A DNA stretch of 64,000 nucleotides, from NCBI GenBank assembly GCA_902798695.1, contig CADBXK010000002.1, forward strand, positions 1 through 64,000, given 5' to 3'. Below, piece after piece: positions 1 through 8,041 of this stretch. Made by a program: the position numbers and the translations under genes. This DNA comes from Oscillospiraceae bacterium (lineage in GTDB: Bacteria; Bacillota; Clostridia; Oscillospirales; Ruminococcaceae). The number at the start of each line of letters is the position of its first letter. The stretch's first letter is position 1. The notes under the pieces are model-generated. The model had not been told where the DNA came from. It saw only the letters and a list, made by a program, of their open reading frames with translations, and made no database searches.

Positions 1-240
1 TTTTTGCCAATAGTTAAAAAGTATGGTTTTAACTTTTCATATGACGATCTTCGGGAATATAAGCATAGTTTGACTCCTCAAAGTGGTGAAGAATTAGATC
101 ATGATTTTTTGGATCAAGTTGCTGGCGGTGCAGGAAAAAATACATGCATAATTATGGGCGTTGGTGTTGGAGGTACTCGTGATAAAGATGGTAAGATTAA
201 ATCTTTTTGTTTTGGTATGGGAATTGGTGCTGATTTTTAA
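1..240 (+). CDS. Nif11-type RiPP precursor peptide, 5' end outside window
   Basis: The C-terminal part of a ribosomally made peptide precursor; the start lies left of the window and frame 1 is open from base 1. The leader part carries the block VKKYGFNFSYDDLREYKH followed by an acidic stretch and the motif DQVAGG, a double-glycine-type cleavage site typical of Nif11-like leader peptides. The presumed core after AGG is about 36 residues, rich in Gly, with two Cys and a central GTRDKDGKIK segment. It is closely related to the next gene (392-652) and more distantly to the gene on the minus strand at 24283-24648. No maturation enzyme or peptidase-transporter is in the window, so the product class (lanthipeptide, other) is open. 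The family call rests on leader motif recognition. Confidence 0.75.
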   Translation, partial: FLPIVKKYGFNFSYDDLREYKHSLTPQSGEELDHDFLDQVAGGAGKNTCIIMGVGVGGTRDKDGKIKSFCFGMGIGADF

Positions 241-247
241 TTAATTG

Positions 248-276
248 TTGTAGGTTAACACTAAATATTGTATGTT
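248..276 (+). promoter_or_regulatory. Possible promoter for second Nif11-type precursor
   Basis: TTGTAG (248-253), a 17-base spacer and TATGTT (271-276) resemble a sigma-A promoter ahead of the ATG at 307. The -10 is weak, so this is tentative. Confidence 0.35.
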
Positions 277-306
277 TTATAAATTAAATTTAGAAGGTTG
301 TTGGTT

Positions 307-399
307 ATGGCTAAGAAAGATGTTGAGTTGTTTTTTGAAGAAGTAAACAAAAACGAAACTTTGAAAAAAACTAGAAAAAGCAGAAGCAGGAATGACTAA
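307..399 (+). pseudogene. Frameshifted N-terminal leader fragment of Nif11-type precursor
   Basis: An ATG at 307 with AGAAGG upstream opens a frame reading MAKKDVELFFEEVNKNETLKK, which aligns with the N-terminus of the intact precursor at 24648 (MSKKNVELFVLEKRKNEALRK). After the run of seven A at 364-370 the frame reads nonsense and stops at 397-399. Moving to the other frame directly after the A run gives LEKAEAGMTNLKEDELETFF, which continues the family alignment into the next frame. One extra A would explain the split. It may be a true mutation, a slippage site or a sequencing error. Confidence 0.7.
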
Positions 400-652
400 T
401 CTTAAAGAAGACGAATTAGAAACTTTCTTCAATGAGAATTTATATTCGATAGTTAAAAAATATGGCTTTGATTTTTCATACGCTGATCTCCGTGAATATA
501 AACATGGTTTGAATCATCAAAGTGGTGAAGAATTAGATGATTTTTTAGACCAGGTTGCTGGAGGATTCTCAATAAGTTTTGGTTGGGGTGAAAAGAGAGA
601 TAAAAATGGTAAACTCAAGAAACTTTGTCACGTGTTCAGGGTATCTAAATAG
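392..652 (+). CDS. Nif11-type RiPP precursor peptide (frame downstream of the A-run shift)
   Basis: This 86-residue frame holds most of the leader (IVKKYGFDFSYADLREYKH, then an acidic segment), the cleavage motif DQVAGG, and a short core beginning FSISFGWG with the segment KRDKNGKLKKLC. The core shares the pattern G-x-R-D-K-x-G-K-x-K-x-x-C with the peptide ending at 240 and has a single Cys. The ATG at 392 has no well-spaced ribosome binding site. The natural start is probably the ATG at 307 in another frame, joined through the A-run at 364-370. A strong terminator follows at 686-727. Without slippage this gene is probably not translated as a full precursor. Confidence 0.65.
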   Translation: MTNLKEDELETFFNENLYSIVKKYGFDFSYADLREYKHGLNHQSGEELDDFLDQVAGGFSISFGWGEKRDKNGKLKKLCHVFRVSK

Positions 653-685
653 CTGTTTTTATCATTTGATTAATATATTATTTAT

Positions 686-727
686 AAAAAACTAACCAGT
701 GTCTTTTTATTAGCTGGTTAGTTTTTT
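686..727 (+). terminator. Intrinsic terminator after Nif11-type precursor
   Basis: A perfect 14-bp inverted repeat (AAAAAACTAACCAG at 686-699 and its complement at 714-727) with a 14-base loop; the right arm ends in six T. It separates the peptide genes from the next gene. Confidence 0.9.
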
Positions 728-745
728 ACGTTAGAAATGTTGATA

Positions 746-774
746 TTGATTTAAATTTTTAATAATGGTAATAC
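746..774 (+). promoter_or_regulatory. Promoter candidate for LCP-like gene
   Basis: TTGATT (746-751), 17 bases, TAATAC (769-774). It lies only some ten bases before the start region, so the leader would be very short. Confidence 0.4.
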
Positions 775-783
775 TTATGATGG

Positions 784-1590
784 GTGGTGGAATTGAATTT
801 AAAAATTGTTTTTATTTCGTTTATTGTATCATTTATTGCTTTATTAACATTAGGATTTTTGCTAATTGGTAGTTTAATGAATGACGGTGTAATTGAAAAT
901 AAGCGTGCAGGATTAAACTTTATCATTCCTCATGAACAAGATATAAATTTGTTGATTACTGTTTGTGATGAAAAGCCTAACCCAGCAGATATTTATATTT
1001 TGCTTAGAGTATCTGCATGTGATAATATAGTGTGTATTACCAATATTCCTAAAACAACTTATACAATGGTTGATTTTAAGCGTGGAAATTTGCAGGAGCT
1101 TTTTGATTGGGGAGGTATTAATTGTGTTAAAGAAGCAATTGAAAATATAACAGATATTGAAATTGACCGAACTATTCAATTAGACAACGATGATTTAAAA
1201 GAAATTATACAGTATTTGAGTGAAATTAATATTGATAATGATTTGATAGATGAAAAGTTTCCTGAAGCAAAATTTGTAGACGGAGATTGTTTTTGTGAGT
1301 TATTAAGAAAAGATCCTGTAAATTCAATGGTTTCTTTAAAAAATTATTTTAATCCTAATTTGGATCTTTCTGGTTTTTTTGATGAAATGGATAGTGTTTG
1401 CAATATGTCTGTGTCTAAATATGATTTTGAAATTAGAAAAATGGGTTTTCAGCAGATGATTTTTGATTCAAATTGTGGGTTGGTTTTGCCTAGCGTTGAA
1501 TTTGAAAATATACATGGGTATGATAGATTAACCGATGAAAGTAAAATAAAATTATCTGAAGTTTTTGAAAAAACAAATTCTATTAAATAA
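784..1590 (+). CDS. Membrane-anchored LytR-CpsA-Psr-like protein, catalytic residues missing
   Basis: A 268-residue protein with one N-terminal membrane segment (about residues 7-31) and an extracytoplasmic domain. Residues 53-130 follow the layout of LCP phosphotransferases that attach teichoic acids or glycans to peptidoglycan: a first strand (INLLITVCDEK), a second (ADIYILLRVSACDNIVCITNIP), a GG turn, and a V-x-x-x-x-E-N-x-x-x-I-x-I-D segment. The family's R-x-D-T and I-P-R-D-T motifs read PADIY (67-71) and IPKTT (88-92), so arginine and aspartate ligands for the polyprenyl pyrophosphate are absent. It is therefore either a non-catalytic relative or a chance resemblance. The start is uncertain: GTG 784 or 787, or TTG 793, which has GGTGG just upstream. 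Terminators lie on both sides, so it is a single transcription unit. Confidence 0.5.
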   Translation: MVELNLKIVFISFIVSFIALLTLGFLLIGSLMNDGVIENKRAGLNFIIPHEQDINLLITVCDEKPNPADIYILLRVSACDNIVCITNIPKTTYTMVDFKRGNLQELFDWGGINCVKEAIENITDIEIDRTIQLDNDDLKEIIQYLSEINIDNDLIDEKFPEAKFVDGDCFCELLRKDPVNSMVSLKNYFNPNLDLSGFFDEMDSVCNMSVSKYDFEIRKMGFQQMIFDSNCGLVLPSVEFENIHGYDRLTDESKIKLSEVFEKTNSIK

Positions 1591-1602
1591 TATTTTTTTA
1601 AG

Positions 1603-1631
1603 AGTTGTACATTTGTGTGCAACTTTTTTTT
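1603..1631 (+). terminator. Intrinsic terminator after LCP-like gene
   Basis: An eight-bp stem (AGTTGTAC with GTGCAACT, one G-U pair) around a six-base loop, then eight T. It insulates the phage-like cluster from upstream transcription. Confidence 0.85.
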
Positions 1632-1677
1632 GTTATTGACTATTAGTGGGAGGGATGTTAAAAAGGAGGAGAATTTT

Positions 1678-2166
1678 CTGAAAGAAAAAGAATTATTATT
1701 TTGTAGATATTATTACATTTTACAAAACGCTAAAGAAGCGGCTATTAAAGCAGGATATTCTAGATTGATTGCTGAGAAAACTGCACAGAAGCTTTTGGTT
1801 AGAGAAGATATTAAAGAGTGTTTGGAAAAAATGAAAAGTGGTTTTAAAAAAGATCAGATTTTTAATTTGACTATTACTGCTTTAAAGAGAATTATTTTTT
1901 ATCGACCAAATGATGTTTTGGTTTTAGCGTTGAAATCACAAGAATTAAGTGAAAAACAGATTGAAAATTTGGATCTGTTTCAAATTTCTGAAATAAAAAA
2001 ATTGAAAGATGGTGGTTTTGAGTTTAAATTCGCTGATAGGGTTAAGGCTATAGATTCTTTGATATCTTTGATTGATAAAATAGGTGATGATTCTGATGTT
2101 AATGATTTTCTTAAGGCTTTAAGTTCAACTGCTGAAGATGGTGAGGACTTTGGCGATCAAATTTAA
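1678..2166 (+). CDS. Phage terminase small subunit-like protein
   Basis: A 162-residue protein at the head of the phage gene cluster. The N-terminal segment LKEKELLFCRYY...NAKEAAIKAGYS...A...A.KLL has the helix-turn-helix pattern of TerS proteins that recognise phage DNA for packaging. It overlaps the large terminase by 29 bases. The open frame runs upstream to 1615, but that part lies inside a terminator. The only well-placed initiation signal is AAGGAGGAG at 1663-1671, seven bases before a CTG at 1678, and no ATG, GTG or TTG lies in frame between them. I therefore place the start at CTG. The family call rests on motif and position. Confidence 0.75.
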   Translation: MKEKELLFCRYYYILQNAKEAAIKAGYSRLIAEKTAQKLLVREDIKECLEKMKSGFKKDQIFNLTITALKRIIFYRPNDVLVLALKSQELSEKQIENLDLFQISEIKKLKDGGFEFKFADRVKAIDSLISLIDKIGDDSDVNDFLKALSSTAEDGEDFGDQI

Positions 2167-3412
2167 AAATTTTTCAAACAAACAGAAATTAGTGCTTACT
2201 TGGTGGAATAATGAAAATTATAAAAATTATGATGCTATTATTTGTGATGGGGCAGTTAGATCTGGTAAGACTGTTTGTATGTCTTTATCTTTCGTCTTTT
2301 GGGCTTTTTCACAATTTAATAATCAGTGTTTTGCAATTTGTGGGAAAACTATTTCTTCAATTAAACGAAATGTCATTTTTCTACTTATAGATAGTCTGAA
2401 ATCTATTGGCTTTGATTGTAAACATAAATTATCGGCTAATTATATGGATGTCTGTTTTAAAAATAGAAAAAATCGGTTTTATTTTTTTGGGGGACGAGAC
2501 GAGAAAAGTGCTTCTTTAATCCAAGGTATGACTCTTGCTGGTGTTATGCTTGATGAAGTGGCTTTGATGCCAAGATCTTTTGTTGAACAAGCAATTGCAA
2601 GATGTTCTATTAATAAATCGAAATTTTGGTTTAATTGTAATCCGGAACACCCTTTTCATTGGTTTTATAAAGAATATATTAAAAAGGCTGAAGAAAAAAA
2701 TTTTTTGTATTTACATTTTACTATGCAAGATAATCCTTCGTTATCTCCTGGTGTTAGAAAACGCTATGAAACATTATATACTGGAGCGTTTTATAACCGT
2801 TTTGTTAAAGGTGTTTGGACAGCTACATATGGACAAGTATACCCTATATTTTCATTAAAACAACATGTTGTTAAATTCCTTCCCGATCATTTTGATAGAT
2901 ATGTTGTTTCTGGAGATTATGGAATTATAAATCCTACTTCATTTGGCCTTTGGGGAAGATCTGATGGTGTTTGGTATAGAATTAAAGAATATTATTATGA
3001 CTCAAAAATTAATGGGGTTCACCGAACAGATGAAGAGTATTATGGTGAATTGAAAAAATTAATTGCAGGTTTTCCTGTTGAAATTATTGTTGTAGACCCC
3101 TCAGCTTCCAGTTTTATAGAGTGTATTCGCAGACATGGGGAATTTGATGTTGTTAGAGCCAAAAATGATGTTATATCTGGAATAAATTTTGTTACGGAAG
3201 CTCTTAATTCTAATAAAATTTTATTTCATGAAAGTTGTGAAAATACTATTAGAGAGTTTTTTCTATATAGCTGGAATGAAAAGGGACATGGAGATTGTGT
3301 AAAAAAAGAAAATGATCATGCAATGGATGATATGCGCTATTTTGTAAGTACAATTATTAATGAAACAGTAGATGATGGCTTTTTTGTTTTATCTACAAAG
3401 AGAAATGATTAA
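2138..3412 (+). CDS. Phage terminase large subunit (packaging ATPase and nuclease)
   Basis: A 424-residue motor protein that pumps DNA into proheads and cuts it. The ATPase domain has a Walker A motif at 38-45 (GAVRSGKT) and a Walker B motif with the catalytic Glu (VMLDE, Asp139-Glu140). The C-terminal RNase H-like nuclease has its acidic residues: SGDYG (Asp260), VVDPSA (Asp320) and HAMDDMRY (397-398). All key residues are kept and the length is normal, so the protein looks functional. It overlaps terS and is followed closely by the portal gene. Confidence 0.93.
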   Translation: MVRTLAIKFKNFSNKQKLVLTWWNNENYKNYDAIICDGAVRSGKTVCMSLSFVFWAFSQFNNQCFAICGKTISSIKRNVIFLLIDSLKSIGFDCKHKLSANYMDVCFKNRKNRFYFFGGRDEKSASLIQGMTLAGVMLDEVALMPRSFVEQAIARCSINKSKFWFNCNPEHPFHWFYKEYIKKAEEKNFLYLHFTMQDNPSLSPGVRKRYETLYTGAFYNRFVKGVWTATYGQVYPIFSLKQHVVKFLPDHFDRYVVSGDYGIINPTSFGLWGRSDGVWYRIKEYYYDSKINGVHRTDEEYYGELKKLIAGFPVEIIVVDPSASSFIECIRRHGEFDVVRAKNDVISGINFVTEALNSNKILFHESCENTIREFFLYSWNEKGHGDCVKKENDHAMDDMRYFVSTIINETVDDGFFVLSTKRND

Positions 3413-3452
3413 CTTAAAATTTTTTTATATTAAAAAGGAGGGATGTTTTGGC

Positions 3453-4655
3453 ATGGCACTATTTAAACGTAGAAACAAAAATAAAAATTGCTCGCCTGTT
3501 GTTGTTCAAACAAGATCAAACAATAATTTTTCAACAAGTTCTATTTTGGGTTATAGCGGAATAAATGAACCTGCTATTAATCTATATAAATCTATGAGGA
3601 ATTCTATTCCCATAATTGATGCGGCTTTTGGAAAAATTGAAAGGCTGATTGGAGGGTTTACGTTTTTCTGTGATAATGAAAAAGCAGAGAGATTTTTGAA
3701 TGATTTTAGCTACAATATTAAAGTTGGAGCCAGCAGAACAGGACTTGAACATTTTATTTGTACATATTTAGACAGCCTTTTAATGTTTGGAAACGCTGTT
3801 GGGGAAATTGTATTTGATGATAATTGGAATATAACAGCTCTATATAATGCTAATATATCTGATGTTGTTTTGATGAGTGGAAATGATCCGCTCGACTTAA
3901 AAATTTGCAGAAAAAATGGTTTTGACTCTCCAATTGAACCAACATATCCTGAACGAATTTTATTTACTGCTTTGAATCCGGTGCCTGGAGAGGTTGGTGG
4001 ACAGAGTGTTTTAAATAGTTTACCTTTCGTTACCAATATTTTAAATAAAATATATGGTGCTATGGGTGAAAATTTTGATCGTGTTGGTAATGTTAGATTT
4101 GCGGTTACATATAAACCTGGAGAAAATGGTGTAGATCAAGTTTATGCAAAAGAACGAGCTGAAACAATTGCTAGAGAATGGTCTGATGGAATGGCCGCTA
4201 GCAAAAGAGGGGACATAAGAGATTTTGTGGCTGTTGGTGATGTTGATATAAAGGTTATTGGAGCAGATAATCAAATAATTGATTATGAAATTCCGGCAAA
4301 ACAGATGGTTGAGCAAATTGTTTCGAAATTGTCTATTCCACCTTTTATGTTAGGTCTTAGTTGGTCTACTACAGAAAGAATGAGTGAACAACAAGCTGAG
4401 ATTCTTTCGAGTGAGTTGGCTTATTACAGACGTCTTTTAAATCCAATCATTTTGAAAATTGCAACGACTGCGCTTAGAGTTAATGGCTATTCAGACAGAC
4501 CTAAAATTAAATGGGATGTTTTGAATTTTAATGACCAAATTCAAGCAGCCAAAACCAGATTATATAATGCGCAAGCTGAAAAAATTGAACTTGAAAACGG
4601 CAGAGAACCTCAGCCTGTTTTAGTGGATTTGAGTGAACAGGTTGTTGCGCAATAA
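3453..4655 (+). CDS. Phage portal protein
   Basis: A 400-residue protein expected to form the dodecameric portal ring at one prohead vertex, where terminase docks. Evidence is its place between TerL and the prohead protease, the basic N-terminus, and a C-terminal region (SIPPFMLGLSW..., then a glutamine-rich helix ERMSEQQAEILSSELAYYRRL) typical of portal proteins from long-tailed phages. The start is ATG 3453, about ten bases after AAGGAGGG; the longer frame to 3372 overlaps terL and lacks a ribosome site. Confidence 0.85.
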   Translation: MALFKRRNKNKNCSPVVVQTRSNNNFSTSSILGYSGINEPAINLYKSMRNSIPIIDAAFGKIERLIGGFTFFCDNEKAERFLNDFSYNIKVGASRTGLEHFICTYLDSLLMFGNAVGEIVFDDNWNITALYNANISDVVLMSGNDPLDLKICRKNGFDSPIEPTYPERILFTALNPVPGEVGGQSVLNSLPFVTNILNKIYGAMGENFDRVGNVRFAVTYKPGENGVDQVYAKERAETIAREWSDGMAASKRGDIRDFVAVGDVDIKVIGADNQIIDYEIPAKQMVEQIVSKLSIPPFMLGLSWSTTERMSEQQAEILSSELAYYRRLLNPIILKIATTALRVNGYSDRPKIKWDVLNFNDQIQAAKTRLYNAQAEKIELENGREPQPVLVDLSEQVVAQ

Positions 4656-4684
4656 AAAATTACTAAAGTTAGGAGGATTTTATT

Positions 4685-5533
4685 TTGAAACAAATTATAA
4701 AGTCAGTTGATATTAATCCGCAAGATATTGATTTAATTAACAAATATACTAGACGAGAAATGAAACCAGAGGAAATTTTTACATTTTCAGTTATTCTTTG
4801 TGATAACGAGATTGATAGAGAAGGAGAATCTTTTACAACCGATTCGCTTCAAAAATTATCTGAGTTGTTTTTAGGTAAAACTGGAATTTTTGATCATAAT
4901 CCTACTATAAAAAATCAAACAGCTCGAATTTTTCAAACTAGTGTTGAACCAACCGGCGAAACAACTTCGTTTGGTGAACAAAAATTCGTTTTAAAAGCAA
5001 AAGCGTATATGGTTAGAAGTGAGCGCTGTAAAGATTTGATTATGGAAATTGATGCTGGAATAATTAAAGAAGTTAGTGTTGGTTGTAGAGTGTTAAAAAA
5101 ATCATGTTCTATATGTGGAGCAGAATATGATGGATGTTGTGGACACGAAATTGGTCAGAGCTATGATGGAAAAACATGCTACGTTATGCTTGTAGACCCA
5201 ATTGATGCATATGAATGGTCTTTTGTGGCTGTTCCGGCTCAAGTTGGAGCAGGTGTTGTTAAGGGATTTGAGTATAATAATCAGCTAGAAAAGCAAGCTC
5301 AGATAGGCAGGCGTCATTTGCAAAAACTGAGAGGAGAAGTTGTTAAGCTTAGCTTTTTAAATCAATTTATGGTTAATAATGATGCTTTTGCTGGTTTAGT
5401 TTCTAAAATGAACATAGATGAGCTAGAAGCCTTTAAATGTGAGTTTTCTAAGGCACTTAATTTGAAAAGTGCTAAACCACAATTATTAAGTGAAGAAAAA
5501 ATGAATCAGACTAATAGTCAATTTGTTATATAA
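4685..5533 (+). CDS. Phage prohead maturation protease, with Cys-rich insert
   Basis: A 282-residue protein in the usual slot between portal and capsid. Motifs fit Caudoviricetes prohead serine proteases: SVILCDNEIDREGESFT, a conserved His in FDHNP (His71), a Ser in VSVGC (Ser131), and the family block YEWSFVAVPAQ (176-186). It would trim the scaffold or capsid N-terminus during head maturation. Residues 141-165 form an unusual Cys-rich segment (CSIC..., CC, GHE, C) that looks like a zinc-binding knuckle between the catalytic Ser and the last strand. The C-terminal third may act as scaffold. It has a TTG start at 4685 behind AGGAGG. Confidence 0.75.
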   Translation: MKQIIKSVDINPQDIDLINKYTRREMKPEEIFTFSVILCDNEIDREGESFTTDSLQKLSELFLGKTGIFDHNPTIKNQTARIFQTSVEPTGETTSFGEQKFVLKAKAYMVRSERCKDLIMEIDAGIIKEVSVGCRVLKKSCSICGAEYDGCCGHEIGQSYDGKTCYVMLVDPIDAYEWSFVAVPAQVGAGVVKGFEYNNQLEKQAQIGRRHLQKLRGEVVKLSFLNQFMVNNDAFAGLVSKMNIDELEAFKCEFSKALNLKSAKPQLLSEEKMNQTNSQFVI

Positions 5534-5565
5534 AATTTGTTATTTATTTAGGAGGAATATTTATT

Positions 5566-6582
5566 ATGAATTATGAGTCAATAAAAATAGAAAAGGGTAT
5601 GTATAATAGACCTAACAAAAGTTTTATAGAGGTTTTGGAGGAGTTAGATCCTACTGAAAATTATCGTGGAACATCTTTAGAAAAATTAGATGCGTTTCAA
5701 AGACAGCTAAAACGTTTTGATATTAAAGTTAAAGGTGCTAATTCAGATAGGGTTCAAAAATTTTATCAGACATCTGAGTCTGCTGCGTTGTTTCCAGAAT
5801 TTCTTTCGAGAGCTGTAAACAGTGGAATGGAAGAAACTAATATTTTGAATGACGTTGTTGCTACTAAAACTAAGATAGACAGCTTGGATTACAGAAGTAT
5901 CTGTTCAGATCCAACTAATGAAGAAAAACGCATGGAAAAGGTTAAAGAAGGAGCTGAGATTCCTGAAACTAAGATTAATGTGAAAAATCATCTAATTAAA
6001 TTGAATAAGAGAGGACGCTCTATATCAGCTAGTTATGAGGCAATACAATTTCAAAAATTGGATATTTTTGGAGTTACTTTAAAACAAATTGGATCATATT
6101 TGGCGACAACACTTTTGGAGGATGCTATTAATGTGATAATTAATGGTGATGGTGAAAAGAATGCTGCTGAACAGATAAATGTTGAAAAGACAGGCGAAAT
6201 ATCATATTTGGATTTTTTGAAACTTTGGAGTAAATTTGGAACATATCAAATGAATACTATTTTAGTTGCTCCTGATGTTATGCTCAAAATTTTAGCAATT
6301 AAAGAATTTCAAAATCCAATGACAGGGTTAAATTTCCAAGGAACAGGTGTTTTAAGTAATCCTCTTGGTGCAAAATTGATTAAATCTTCTGCAGTTCCAG
6401 AAGGAAAAGTAATAGCATTAGATAGAAGATTTGCTTTGGAACAGGTTGTTGCAAGAGATGTTAGTGTTGAAGCTGATAAATTAATAGACAAACAGATAAA
6501 TAGGGCTACAATAACAACAATTACAGGATTTGCTAAAATATTTAAAGATGCATCTTTTGTTCTTAATGTTAATGGTAAATAG
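5566..6582 (+). CDS. Phage major capsid protein (HK97-fold)
   Basis: A 338-residue protein immediately after the protease, with an ATG and AGGAGG in good spacing. The N-terminal ~70 residues are charged and may be a processed scaffold arm. The remainder shows the HK97-capsid pattern: a strand-rich E-loop region (KEGAEIPETKINVKNHLIKL), a spine helix (FGVTLKQIGSYLATTLLEDAINVIING), then A-domain strands (NTILVAPDVMLKIL, GKVIALDRRFALEQV). The call combines position, length and layout. Confidence 0.8.
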   Translation: MNYESIKIEKGMYNRPNKSFIEVLEELDPTENYRGTSLEKLDAFQRQLKRFDIKVKGANSDRVQKFYQTSESAALFPEFLSRAVNSGMEETNILNDVVATKTKIDSLDYRSICSDPTNEEKRMEKVKEGAEIPETKINVKNHLIKLNKRGRSISASYEAIQFQKLDIFGVTLKQIGSYLATTLLEDAINVIINGDGEKNAAEQINVEKTGEISYLDFLKLWSKFGTYQMNTILVAPDVMLKILAIKEFQNPMTGLNFQGTGVLSNPLGAKLIKSSAVPEGKVIALDRRFALEQVVARDVSVEADKLIDKQINRATITTITGFAKIFKDASFVLNVNGK

Positions 6583-6680
6583 ATAGTTATGGTGGTTGAA
6601 TTTTAGAATATATAAATTTTATAGAAGCAGTAAGAAAAGCGTATGTGTCTTGCTGCTTTATATATAAAAAGGAGTTATAA

Positions 6681-7070
6681 ATGGATGTAAATAAAGTATT
6701 AGATGCTTTTTTTGATATGGCAAATATATCTGAAAGTGAAAAGTCTAAATATTTACCTATGGCAAACGTTGCAATCAATCAGGTTGAAGCTAGGTGCAAA
6801 AAAAATATTAATGAAAAAGATATTCCTGTTTTAACAATGCTTTGTGCTGCCATGATTAATTTGTGGACTAGTTTATCTAAGTCTAACAGTGATCCTACTG
6901 GTAGATTTTCAGGTAATGGATATTCTATATCTAAGGATTCCAAGAAGCAAATTGAAATTGCAAATTGCTTATTTGATAGATGGCGTGTTGAAGCAGCACA
7001 TCTTTTAATTGATGAAGGTTTTGCTTTTTTCTCATCCAAGGAGGTTTTGAATCATGGATGTAAGAAGTGA
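6681..7070 (+). CDS. Phage head-tail connector-like protein
   Basis: A 129-residue, mostly helical protein following the capsid gene, where long-tailed phages keep the adaptor that binds the portal from below. It has no diagnostic catalytic motif. Start ATG 6681 behind AAAAGGAG; it overlaps the next gene by 17 bases, showing one transcription and translation unit. The gap before it (6583-6680) holds no gene. Function is assigned by position. Confidence 0.55.
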   Translation: MDVNKVLDAFFDMANISESEKSKYLPMANVAINQVEARCKKNINEKDIPVLTMLCAAMINLWTSLSKSNSDPTGRFSGNGYSISKDSKKQIEIANCLFDRWRVEAAHLLIDEGFAFFSSKEVLNHGCKK

Positions 7071-7380
7071 AATGAGACGAACTATGAAAGCATTTGGAAA
7101 ACCTTTAAAGATAATTTCTAATGATACGGAAGTAGATGGTGCGGGCATATTTCAAAAAATATTAAAAAAACCTATTGAGAAGACAACCGATAATGTTAGT
7201 GTTATTGGATATATAAAAGAAAATAAATATAGCTTGTGGCTTTTTGATTATGAGCAAGTTGATTGTATAGATAAGGTTGTGTGTGAAAAACATACTTACA
7301 ATACTGTTTCTGGAGATTATGATTTGGAACTTGGTTGTTGGAGGTTAATTGTGAAGGAGATTGATAATGAAACCGTATGA
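7054..7380 (+). CDS. Phage head closure-like small protein
   Basis: A 108-residue protein. Its beta-rich middle section (GAGIFQKILKKP, then VSVIGYIKENKYSLWLFDYEQVD) and its position second after the capsid fit a head-closure or stopper protein. ATG 7054 lies inside the previous gene behind AAGGAGG, and its end overlaps the next start by 14 bases. Assignment is by synteny only. Confidence 0.5.
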   Translation: MDVRSEMRRTMKAFGKPLKIISNDTEVDGAGIFQKILKKPIEKTTDNVSVIGYIKENKYSLWLFDYEQVDCIDKVVCEKHTYNTVSGDYDLELGCWRLIVKEIDNETV

Positions 7381-8041
7381 CATTTTAAATAAAGTTATAG
7401 ATATATTACAAATTGGATTAGATATAAAAGTGTATAGTACGTTTTCTTCAAACAAGGTAGATTGTCCTATAAAACAAGAATTTTTAACAGCTGAAATTTA
7501 TTTTGGAACTGATATGAAGACCATATTGACAATAAAAACATATATGCCAAGATTAAGAGGATCTAAAAATTGTCGTGAACTAACAGAGCAAGTTAGAGCA
7601 AAACTAAATTATGAAAATATTGAAGGTTTTAATGAACTTACGTCATTTGCAGTTAGTTATGATGATTCTTTAGAAGCATATGTTCAGGAATCTAGAATAA
7701 AATTCGAATTACTTGATGACAAAAAAATATTTATTCCTATATATTTTGGAGATGAAAAGATTATGGCTACTGGTGAAACAGAGCTTAAAATGTCTCGAAA
7801 TATTTCGATATATTATTCGCCTATAGAAGAAATATACTGTAAAGATTTTGGTAGAACGTTAAAGAAAATTGAAGGAAAAGCAATTGTTAATTCTGAGCAG
7901 TTTATTAGATTGATTTCATTGATGGAATCTGGTGAAATTAAATCACTTTCTATGGGAAGTCAGAAATTCAACGCTGTTCTTAGTTTGTTGAGTGGAAGAC
8001 CAAATGGCAAGATTGAGTTTGCGTTTTTAGAGGTTACATGA
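7367..8041 (+). CDS. Phage tail-completion-like protein with extra C-terminal domain
   Basis: A 224-residue protein. The first ~110 residues (about 7367-7700) resemble tail-terminator or completion proteins in layout: an N-terminal helix, KVYSTFSSNKVDCPIKQEFLTAEIYF, then a conserved-looking EAYVQESRIKFEL strand. The second half is a separate beta-rich unit ending in NGKIEFAFLEV. It is where a tail-tube gene would usually begin, so the second half may be a divergent tube- or baseplate-like domain. Start ATG 7367 follows AAGGAG; an earlier TTG at 7361 overlaps the spacer. Confidence 0.4.
   Translation: MKPYDILNKVIDILQIGLDIKVYSTFSSNKVDCPIKQEFLTAEIYFGTDMKTILTIKTYMPRLRGSKNCRELTEQVRAKLNYENIEGFNELTSFAVSYDDSLEAYVQESRIKFELLDDKKIFIPIYFGDEKIMATGETELKMSRNISIYYSPIEEIYCKDFGRTLKKIEGKAIVNSEQFIRLISLMESGEIKSLSMGSQKFNAVLSLLSGRPNGKIEFAFLEVT

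Noticed and set aside
1615..1677. N-terminal extension of the terminase small subunit frame
   Set aside because: It runs through the T-tail of a terminator, codes for a Phe/Leu run and has no ribosome site; the site at 1663-1671 points to a start at 1678.
5566..6582. Encapsulin nanocompartment shell instead of phage capsid
   Set aside because: Encapsulins share the HK97 fold but lack adjacent terminase, portal and protease genes; all are present here.
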